Source of the DNA: Bacillota bacterium
GTDB lineage: Bacteria > Bacillota > Clostridia > Oscillospirales > Ruminococcaceae
DNA length: 12,404 bases
NCBI GenBank assembly: GCA_023429685.1
Contig: JAEZDF010000034.1
Location: forward strand, 1 to 12,404
Reading direction: 5' to 3'
Position numbers and translations under genes: made by a program. How positions within the stretch are numbered: the first letter of the stretch is position 1; each line of letters starts with the position of its first letter. Under the pieces are notes generated by a model that did not search any database, was not told the origin of the DNA, and was given only the letters and a program-made list of their open reading frames with translations. This document shows positions 7,454 through 12,404 of the stretch, piece by piece.

Positions 7454-8041
7454 ATGAACAAACGAGAGCAATATAGGCAGCTGCGCAAGATGCAGATTAT
7501 GGAGTGCGCGATGGATCTGTTCATCACCCGAGGGTATGCGGCAACCGGAATCCGAGATATTGCCGCGCGCCTTACCATTAGCACCGGCTTGTTTTTTAAC
7601 TACTTTGAGAGCAAGGAAACGGTATATCTCGAGCTTGTTCAGGTGGGGGTCAACACCCCCCGAGAGCTTTTTTTACAGTGCCTCGGCGCACCGTCGCCGA
7701 TAGACGTATTTACTGAAATAGCAAAAGTGATATTTGGCGCATTGCGCGAAAGTTCGTTTACAGCAAAGATGTTTATTTTAATGATGCAAGCAATCAATTC
7801 CGAAAGCACACCCGATTCGGTAAAGCAATTGGTAAGCGGCTTTGACATGGTAACGCCGATTATTCAGGTTGTCGAAAAAGGGCAGGCGGCAGGGCAGATA
7901 CGCGAGGGCAACCCCTACGCGATCGCCGTTGCCTTCTGGGGTGCGGTTCAGGGTATTGCGGAGTATGCGGCGTTAACCCCGTCGCTGCCGCTACCCGAGC
8001 CGGAATGGATTGTACAGATGCTAAAACCCAGCACAGGATGA
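7454..8041 (+). CDS. TetR/AcrR-family transcriptional regulator
   Basis: The protein has 195 residues from ATG 7454. Residues 12-58 form the N-terminal TetR DNA-binding domain, with the helix-turn-helix in TGIRDIAARLTISTGLFFNYF and the follow-on SKETVYLELV. The rest is a variable ligand-binding, dimerising helical domain that I cannot assign to a known inducer. ATG 7448 is in frame but lies directly on the AAAGGG ribosome site, so 7454 is chosen. It sits between the oxidoreductase and the SDR (gaps of 17 and 26 bases), so all three are probably cotranscribed. The 24-bp palindrome at 5923-5946 is its likely operator, giving negative autoregulation relieved by a ligand related to the substrates of its neighbours. 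Confidence 0.92.
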   Translation: MNKREQYRQLRKMQIMECAMDLFITRGYAATGIRDIAARLTISTGLFFNYFESKETVYLELVQVGVNTPRELFLQCLGAPSPIDVFTEIAKVIFGALRESSFTAKMFILMMQAINSESTPDSVKQLVSGFDMVTPIIQVVEKGQAAGQIREGNPYAIAVAFWGAVQGIAEYAALTPSLPLPEPEWIVQMLKPSTG

Positions 8042-8067
8042 TGTGAAATGAAAGGACGTGCGCCTCG

Positions 8068-8865
8068 ATGAAGGCACTGATTACGGGGGCGAGCTCGGGC
8101 ATCGGGCGCGATATGGCGCGGGTGCTCTCAGAAAAGGGGTACGACCTGATTCTGACCGCCCGCAGAGAAGACCGTTTGCTACAGCTAAAAAAGGAACTGG
8201 GTGGCAATGTGAGTGTGCTGCCGTTTGACCTGACGAAAACGCAGGATTGTCACAGCCTGTATGAGAAGGTAAAGGGCGAGAAAATCGATATCCTGATAAA
8301 CAACGCGGGCTTTGGGGTGTTCGGCGCGTTTGAAGAGAGTGCCCTTGATAGCGAGCTTGAGATGATTGATGTGAACATCCGCGCGGTACACATCCTTACC
8401 AAGCTGTTTTTGCGCGACTTTGTAAAGGCAAACCGGGGGTATATCCTGAATGTGTCCTCCTCGGCGGCGTTTTTGCCGGGTCCGCTTATGGCGGGCTATT
8501 ATGCCACAAAGGCATATGTTTTACGCCTGACGCAGGCAATTAGCGAGGAGCTGCGCCGCAGGGGCAGTGCGGTTTCGGTCAGCGTACTCTGTCCGGGTCC
8601 TGTTCACACCGAGTTTGACCAGACGGCAGGGGTAACGTTTAGCCTAAAGGGGCTTTCGAGCGAGTTTGTTGCAAGGTACGGCATCGAGCAGATGCTTCGT
8701 AAAAAACTGGTTATCATCCCGGGCGGTCAGATGAAGGCGATTCGCTTTCTCTCCCGTTTTGTATCCGACAACGCCTTGCTGCGCATGGCATATGGTCAGC
8801 AGAAACGCAAACGCGGCGGAAAACCTTCAAACACCAATCATCATTCGGGAACATTCCCCCGTTGA
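8068..8865 (+). CDS. Short-chain dehydrogenase/reductase, classical type
   Basis: This is a 265-residue Rossmann-fold NAD(P)(H) oxidoreductase. The cofactor motif TGASSGIG is at 6-13, with ARRED (31-35) just after the second strand, where basic residues favour NADP. NNAG is at 78-81, Asn103 lies in DVNIRAV, Ser131 lies in NVSSSAAF, and the catalytic YxxxK pair is Tyr144/Lys148. PGPVHTEF follows the active site. The C terminus after about residue 240 is basic and then polar. The substrate is unknown. AAAGGA lies 11 bases before the ATG. As the third gene of the TetR-controlled unit, it may act on the same compound as the FAD oxidoreductase. A terminator follows 40 bases after its stop. Confidence 0.93.
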   Translation: MKALITGASSGIGRDMARVLSEKGYDLILTARREDRLLQLKKELGGNVSVLPFDLTKTQDCHSLYEKVKGEKIDILINNAGFGVFGAFEESALDSELEMIDVNIRAVHILTKLFLRDFVKANRGYILNVSSSAAFLPGPLMAGYYATKAYVLRLTQAISEELRRRGSAVSVSVLCPGPVHTEFDQTAGVTFSLKGLSSEFVARYGIEQMLRKKLVIIPGGQMKAIRFLSRFVSDNALLRMAYGQQKRKRGGKPSNTNHHSGTFPR

Positions 8866-8867
8866 TA

Positions 8868-8896
8868 TTGACACCCACAATAAAACACGCTACAAT
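8868..8896 (+). promoter_or_regulatory. Promoter-like sequence directly upstream of a terminator
   Basis: TTGACA (8868-8873), a 17-base spacer and TACAAT (8891-8896) give an almost perfect sigma-A promoter, three bases after the SDR stop. The predicted start, near 8903, is only a few bases before the terminator hairpin at 8906. If used, it would make an RNA of only about 38 bases. Its purpose is unclear; a chance match is possible. Confidence 0.5.
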
Positions 8897-8905
8897 AACA
8901 AGGTA

Positions 8906-8940
8906 GGCAAGGGCGCCATTTTGGTGCCCTTGCCTTTTTT
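8906..8940 (+). terminator. Intrinsic terminator after the SDR gene
   Basis: GGCAAGGGCGCCA (8906-8918) pairs with TGGTGCCCTTGCC (8922-8934) around a TTT loop: 13 bp with one wobble. Six Ts follow at 8935-8940. This is a textbook rho-independent terminator closing the oxidoreductase/TetR/SDR unit. Confidence 0.92.
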
Positions 8941-9021
8941 GTATTGCACGAATCTGCGTATACATTACACGGACTATCATCTGAATTAAGAGATTGGCAT
9001 GATACTCATCTTTATCAACGT

Positions 9022-9050
9022 TTCTAACGAAGCTTCGGATTGGGTATACT
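9022..9050 (+). promoter_or_regulatory. Possible promoter of the deacylase-like gene pair
   Basis: TATACT at 9045-9050 is a good -10 box, but the -35 region (TTCTAA at 9022-9027, 17-base spacing) is poor. A perfect 10-bp palindrome, CGAAGCTTCG (9028-9037), lies between the two boxes, which could be a site for a regulator. Transcription would begin near 9057, about 42 bases before the gene. The 8941-9021 stretch shows nothing else recognisable. Confidence 0.4.
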
Positions 9051-9098
9051 GAAGAAAAGACTTGTTCTAGGCTAATACCGTAACAGGAGGGGTCCCCT

Positions 9099-10028
9099 AT
9101 GCTGCAAGAGGTAGTCTCGATCGGACTTCCGGTTGACGAACGCATCGTCATAAAAAAGAACCGGCTGATGTCGCCGGATAAAACCAAACGGGATAAACGC
9201 GTTTGCGTCGTCACCGGCACGCACGGCGACGAGCTCGACGGCCAGTATGTGTGCTACGAGCTGATACGGCGCATCAATGAAAATCCGCACATGCTCACCG
9301 GCACGGTCGATATCTATCCGTCCTTAAACCCCCTTGGCATGGACTGCATCAGCCGCGGTATTCCGATGTTCGACCTTGACTTAAACAGCATCTTCCCGGG
9401 GTCGGATACGGGGGCAAGCGCCGAGTACATCGCCGCGATGATTACCGAGGATATTATGGGAGCAAACCTGTGTGTAGACATCCACTCAAGCAACATCTTT
9501 TTGCGCGAGCTCATGCAGGTGCGTGTCAGTGACGAAAGTGCGGCTACCTTAATGCCATATGCCAGACTGCTGAATGCCGACCTTGTTTGGGTGTACCGCT
9601 CGCTGACCGTTTTGCAGGCGACCCTTGCCTACAGCCTTAACACGGCAGGCGTGCCCACCCTGGCGGTGGAGATGGGCGTAGGCATGCGTATCGACACCGC
9701 GTACGGAAATCGTCTTGTAGACGGCATATTTGCGCTGTTACACACGCTTGGGGTATGGAGTGCACCGCCCGCAGTGCTCAACGAGCCAATGCTCTCGACC
9801 GATTACAAGGTTTCGTTTGTGAGTGCGTCCGCTTCCGGCGTATTTTTGCCGCGCGATGTTCACGGCAAAACCGTACAAAAGGATGAGGTGCTAGGCGAGA
9901 TAGTAAACCCCGCACTTGGCAGAGTAGAACAGGTGGTAACCGCCCCGGGTAAAGGCATTGTGTTCTCATTGCGCGAATACCCCGTGGTGTACAAAGGTTC
10001 GCTGCTGGCAAGGGTGCTCGAGAGCTAA
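9099..10028 (+). CDS. Succinylglutamate desuccinylase/aspartoacylase-family zinc hydrolase, active-site residues present
   Basis: This 309-residue protein has the M14-type AstE/AspA deacylase layout (COG3608-like). The zinc ligands are visible as His42 and Glu45 in GTHGDELDG and His129 in VDIHSSN, and the general-base Glu191 lies in LAVEMGVGMRID. Arg86 and DLDLNSIFPG (92-101) correspond to the substrate-carboxylate region of aspartoacylase, but the usual DLNR reads DLNS here (Ser97 in place of Arg). From about residue 245 to the end (GVFLPRDVHGKTV, then GEIVNP) there is the barrel-sandwich domain common in this family. A hydrolase of an N-acyl amino acid or similar amide is likely; the substrate is unknown, and the arg genes are too far away to imply an arginine-pathway role. 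The start has a strong AGGAGG (9085-9090) at 8-base spacing. It forms a pair with the next gene. Confidence 0.88.
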   Translation: MLQEVVSIGLPVDERIVIKKNRLMSPDKTKRDKRVCVVTGTHGDELDGQYVCYELIRRINENPHMLTGTVDIYPSLNPLGMDCISRGIPMFDLDLNSIFPGSDTGASAEYIAAMITEDIMGANLCVDIHSSNIFLRELMQVRVSDESAATLMPYARLLNADLVWVYRSLTVLQATLAYSLNTAGVPTLAVEMGVGMRIDTAYGNRLVDGIFALLHTLGVWSAPPAVLNEPMLSTDYKVSFVSASASGVFLPRDVHGKTVQKDEVLGEIVNPALGRVEQVVTAPGKGIVFSLREYPVVYKGSLLARVLES

Positions 10029-10112
10029 GGCTTGTCATATTTGTAAGCGACAAATTGATCTGCCTGCACAGCAGTTAGGTCGGCAATTCCACAGAAAGGC
10101 TTGGTCGTAACG

Positions 10113-11048
10113 ATGAAAAATGAGATAATCTACTCGCTGCAGTCCCCCTACCGGGGCGAGTTTCGCATACACGGCTATCGGTTTGGCGGCGGCGAACCAA
10201 CCGCCTGTATCGTCGGGGCAATACGAGGCAACGAGGTTCAGCAGCTATATATGTGCTCGCAGCTCATCGGCACCCTGCGCCGACTGGAGGAGAAGGGTGC
10301 CATCGCCGCGGGGAAGGAGATTTTAGTCATCCCTTCGGTCAACAGTTTTTCAATGAACATCAGCAGGCGCTTCTGGGCGGTGGATAACTCGGACATCAAC
10401 CGCATGTTTCCGGGCAACGAGCAGGGCGAAGTCACCGGGCGCATTGCGGCGGCAGTGTTTGCACAGGCGCAACAGTATCGCTATGGCATCCAGTTTGCAT
10501 CCTTCTACATGCCGGGTGATTTTATCCCCCATGTGCGTATGATGGAAACCGGCTTTCAAACCACCAGCCTGGCAGCGTTGTACGGTCTGCCGTATGTGGT
10601 GGTGCGCAAGCCGAGCCCCGTGGATACCTCCACCCTCAACTACAACCTGCAAAAGTGGAAGGTGAACGCCTTTTCCGTATACACCAACCAAACCGAGTCG
10701 ATTGACGAACGCTCCGCAGCCTTAGGGGTAGGCGCGGTGCTACGATTTTTGGTGCGTATGGGCATTATTAAGTACACCAGTCACGGCGGCTACCTTTCAA
10801 GTGTAGTACAGGAGGAGGAGCTGGTTTCGGTTAAGACCACCGCAGCAGGGATCTTTCGCCGTTTAAAATCCCCCAGCGACGAAGTTGGCTTTGGCGAGCC
10901 GGTTGCCGAGATTTTGCATCCCTACGAAGGCACTGTTCTGGCAAGGGTGCTTGCGCCCACAGACGGCATCGTGTTTTTTACAAGCAATCAGCCCCTTGTC
11001 ATAGAAAACACCGTCGTGTGCAAGATTATCCGCCGACTGCATGTTTAA
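10113..11048 (+). CDS. Aspartoacylase-fold paralogue lacking zinc ligands (predicted pseudoenzyme)
   Basis: From ATG 10113 this is a 311-residue protein of the same fold as its upstream neighbour. It shares the N-terminal strand-turn motif, DINRMFPGNEQGEVTGRIA (94-112), a similar middle region and the C-terminal barrel-sandwich domain (about 245-305, with GIFRRLKSPSDEVGFGEPVAEI). By hand alignment the first zinc His becomes Arg38 (GAIRGNE; Glu41 is kept), the second becomes Ala129 (QFASF) and the catalytic Glu becomes Tyr190 (FSVYTNQ). Zinc-dependent hydrolysis is therefore unlikely. It does keep the DINR carboxylate-binding motif that its neighbour lacks, so ligand binding or a regulatory partner role is possible. 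The reading frame is intact, so it is not a decayed gene. An in-frame TTG at 10101 almost touches AAAGG (10095-10099); ATG is preferred although the spacing is long (13 bases). Confidence 0.83.
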   Translation: MKNEIIYSLQSPYRGEFRIHGYRFGGGEPTACIVGAIRGNEVQQLYMCSQLIGTLRRLEEKGAIAAGKEILVIPSVNSFSMNISRRFWAVDNSDINRMFPGNEQGEVTGRIAAAVFAQAQQYRYGIQFASFYMPGDFIPHVRMMETGFQTTSLAALYGLPYVVVRKPSPVDTSTLNYNLQKWKVNAFSVYTNQTESIDERSAALGVGAVLRFLVRMGIIKYTSHGGYLSSVVQEEELVSVKTTAAGIFRRLKSPSDEVGFGEPVAEILHPYEGTVLARVLAPTDGIVFFTSNQPLVIENTVVCKIIRRLHV

Positions 11049-11060
11049 CACCGTTTATCT

Positions 11061-11095
11061 CAAAGCGCATCCTTTTGATATAAGGGTGCGCTTTG
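11061..11095 (+). terminator. Hairpin after the deacylase-like pair, probable terminator
   Basis: CAAAGCGCATCCTT (11061-11074) pairs with AAGGGTGCGCTTTG (11082-11095) across a 7-base loop: 14 bp with one wobble. It begins 12 bases after the stop codon. The following bases (CTATTAG) lack a proper T-run, so termination may be weak or factor-assisted. Confidence 0.6.
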
Positions 11096-11133
11096 CTATT
11101 AGTAAATAATTATAAAAAACATGAAAAAAGGGA

Positions 11134-11162
11134 TTGACAACCAATCTGTACTACTGTATTAT
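11134..11162 (+). promoter_or_regulatory. Sigma-A promoter of the GntR/ABC operon
   Basis: A consensus TTGACA (11134-11139) and TATTAT (11157-11162) are separated by 17 bases, in an AT-rich gap 45 bases upstream of the GntR start codon. Start of transcription is expected near 11169. Confidence 0.82.
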
Positions 11163-11190
11163 TGTACTAAGCTCTTAATACAACAATACA
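11155..11190 (+). promoter_or_regulatory. Inverted repeat, probable GntR (YtrA-type) operator
   Basis: TGTATTATTGTA (11155-11166) and TACAACAATACA (11179-11190) are reverse complements at 11 of 12 positions, with 12 bases between. The left arm overlaps the -10 box and the right arm abuts the ribosome-binding site. The placement suits autorepression by the GntR protein encoded just downstream. Confidence 0.6.
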
Positions 11191-11206
11191 AAAGGAGGAT
11201 GACGGA

Positions 11207-11578
11207 TTGACGTGGGAACTAAAAAACGACCGACCAATCTTTCGGCAGCTTGTAGAGCACATACAGCTGATGATCGTGTCGGGCGGGTATAAACCGGGCG
11301 AAAAGCTGCCGTCGGTGCGCGACCTTGCCGCCGAGGCATCGGTAAACCCAAATACCATGCAAAAGGCACTTGCGGACCTTGAGCAGAGCGGGCTTGTTTA
11401 CGCGCAGCGCACAAGCGGGCGCTATATTACGGAGGATGAGGGCATGATAGCGAAGCTGAAAAACGAGCTTGCCACACAACAGATACTCGATTTTCTCGAG
11501 AGGATGGGGCAGATCGGCTTTAGCAAACAACAGACAATTGAGTTGATGACAAAAACAGGGGAGGAAAACGGGCAATGA
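11207..11578 (+). CDS. GntR-family transcriptional regulator, YtrA subfamily
   Basis: This 123-residue protein consists of a winged helix-turn-helix (about 10-75: PIFRQLVEHIQLMI, GEKLPSVRDLAAEASVNPNTMQKAL, LEQSGLVYAQRTSGRYI) plus a short C-terminal helical tail of about 40 residues. That is the compact YtrA type, with no metabolite-binding domain. The start is TTG 11207, preceded by AAAGGAGG (11191-11198) at 8-base spacing; no in-frame ATG fits. Its stop overlaps the ABC ATPase start (ATGA), so the two are translationally coupled. YtrA regulators usually repress their own ABC operon and often respond to cell-envelope stress; the inverted repeat over the promoter fits this. Confidence 0.93.
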   Translation: MTWELKNDRPIFRQLVEHIQLMIVSGGYKPGEKLPSVRDLAAEASVNPNTMQKALADLEQSGLVYAQRTSGRYITEDEGMIAKLKNELATQQILDFLERMGQIGFSKQQTIELMTKTGEENGQ

Positions 11579-12276
11579 ATGAAACCATTTTTGAGTGCAA
11601 AAACCTTTCAAAGTCCTATTCGGGAAAAGCGGCACTTTCTGGCGTAAGCGTTACCATTAACCGCGGACGAATTGTTGGTCTGCTCGGACCCAACGGAAGC
11701 GGAAAAAGTACGCTGATTAAGATAGCCAACGGGCTGCTGACCCCGACTGCGGGCGAGGTGCTGATTGCAGGTGCAAAACCGGGTGTACAGACCAAGCGCA
11801 TCGTGTCCTATCTGCCCGAGCGCACCTATCTGTGCGACTGGATGCGCGTCAGCGACATCATCGCGTTTTTCGCCGATTTTTACGATAATTTTAACACCCA
11901 AAAGGCGTATGATATGCTGGGTAAGCTCGGCATCGGCGCACAGGACAGACTGAAGACAATGTCCAAGGGCACGCGCGAGAAGGTGCAGTTAATCCTTGTG
12001 ATGAGTCGCGAGGCAGACCTTTACCTGCTTGATGAGCCAATTGGCGGCGTCGACCCGGCGGCTAGAGACTATATCCTGAGCACCATTTTGACAAACTACA
12101 ACGAGAATGCGACGGTCATCCTTTCCACCCACCTGATTTCGGATATCGAGCAGGTGCTTGACGACGTGGTTTTCTTATCCGGCGGCAAGGTTCAGCTGAC
12201 CGGCAGCGTGGATGAGATACGCGACCGCCACGGCAAATCGGTGGACGCATTGTTTCGGGAGGTGTTCAAATGTTAG
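11575..12276 (+). CDS. ABC transporter ATP-binding protein (YtrB-like)
   Basis: This is a 233-residue cytoplasmic ATPase subunit. Walker A GPNGSGKST is at 38-46, Walker B LYLLDEP at 149-155 followed by the D-loop region GGVDP, and the H-loop His186 lies in ILSTHLI. The signature motif reads MSKGTREKV (129-137) instead of LSGGQ, and the Q-loop position seems to be Glu82 in YLPERTY; both variants are common in ABC-2 exporter ATPases next to YtrA regulators. It overlaps the GntR gene by 4 bases and the permease gene by 7. The exported or sensed compound is unknown; peptide or antibiotic export or envelope-stress defence are reasonable possibilities. Confidence 0.93.
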   Translation: MNETIFECKNLSKSYSGKAALSGVSVTINRGRIVGLLGPNGSGKSTLIKIANGLLTPTAGEVLIAGAKPGVQTKRIVSYLPERTYLCDWMRVSDIIAFFADFYDNFNTQKAYDMLGKLGIGAQDRLKTMSKGTREKVQLILVMSREADLYLLDEPIGGVDPAARDYILSTILTNYNENATVILSTHLISDIEQVLDDVVFLSGGKVQLTGSVDEIRDRHGKSVDALFREVFKC

Positions 12277-12404
12277 GAAAACTGCTTAAGTACGAATGGA
12301 AGGCAACCGCGCGCATCTTTGTTCCGTTTTATCTGGCCGTAGTGGTATTCGCGCTGATTAACCGCATATTTATTTCATTAAACGTTTCGGAGGGCTGGAT
12401 GGCG
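12270..12404 (+). CDS. ABC-2 type permease, N-terminal fragment (continues past window)
   Basis: An ATG at 12270, overlapping the last codons of the ATPase gene, opens a frame that runs to the window edge (45 codons). It begins MLGKLLKYEWKATARIF, a pattern usual for ABC-2 membrane subunits, followed by a hydrophobic stretch at about residues 16-36 (FVPFYLAVVVFALI) that should be the first transmembrane helix. GGAGG at 12258-12262 provides a ribosome site 7 bases upstream. It is the likely membrane partner of the preceding ATPase. Confidence 0.82.
   Translation, partial: MLGKLLKYEWKATARIFVPFYLAVVVFALINRIFISLNVSEGWMA

Noticed and set aside
7003..7584. Antisense open frame of 193 codons across the end of the FAD oxidoreductase gene and the start of the TetR gene
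   Set aside because: It covers two conserved genes on the other strand, and its translation is Pro/Arg/Ser-rich with no motif; a composition artefact.
10039..10055. Small hairpin ATTTGT/ACAAAT between the two deacylase-like genes
   Set aside because: Only 6 AT-rich base pairs with no T-run; too weak to call a terminator or a regulatory site.
11199..11210. Mini-frame ATG ACG GAT TGA just before the GntR start
   Set aside because: The ATG directly touches the AAAGGAGG site, so it is too close to be used, and the frame has only three codons.

Overview
The window reads as a chromosomal segment of a moderately GC-rich Firmicute, most likely class Clostridia and plausibly Oscillospiraceae-like. 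The evidence is the gene order, Bacillus/Clostridium-type Shine-Dalgarno sequences, sigma-A promoters in AT-rich gaps, and the GntR(YtrA)-ABC cassette. The taxonomic call is inference. Apart from two antiparallel-looking hairpins, everything lies on the + strand, gaps are short (the longest is about 230 bases), and there is no sign of mobile elements, tRNA/rRNA genes or CRISPR.

Positions 1-4861 hold the 3' part of an arginine (ornithine cycle) operon in the order argC(partial)-argJ-argB-argD-argF. Together these turn N-acetylglutamate into citrulline, with ArgJ recycling the acetyl group. ArgB carries the C-terminal signature of arginine-inhibited kinases, so the pathway is probably feedback controlled there. 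The operon ends at a strong intrinsic terminator (4891-4923). Two oddities: ArgC appears to lack the usual His of the TPH motif, and ArgJ has an insertion of about 25 residues near its N terminus.

Positions 4967-8940 hold redox genes. An aldo/keto reductase (5026-5877) has its own extended -10 promoter. Next comes a three-gene unit: a phytoene-desaturase-like FAD oxidoreductase, a TetR regulator and a classical SDR. It is driven by a near-consensus promoter whose start site is covered by a perfect 24-bp palindrome, the likely TetR operator. The unit ends in a strong terminator (8906-8940). A near-perfect sigma-A promoter sits directly before that terminator, which is an unusual layout.

Positions 9099-11048 hold two adjacent proteins of the succinylglutamate desuccinylase/aspartoacylase (M14-type) fold. 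The first keeps the zinc ligands and catalytic Glu. The second has lost both zinc His residues and the catalytic Glu, but keeps the substrate-binding DINR motif that is altered in the first. This looks like an enzyme/pseudoenzyme pair and is the most interesting system in the window.

Positions 11134-12404 begin a YtrA-type GntR repressor / ABC ATPase / ABC-2 permease operon. It has a consensus promoter overlapped by an inverted repeat, and overlapping reading frames. The permease runs off the window end.
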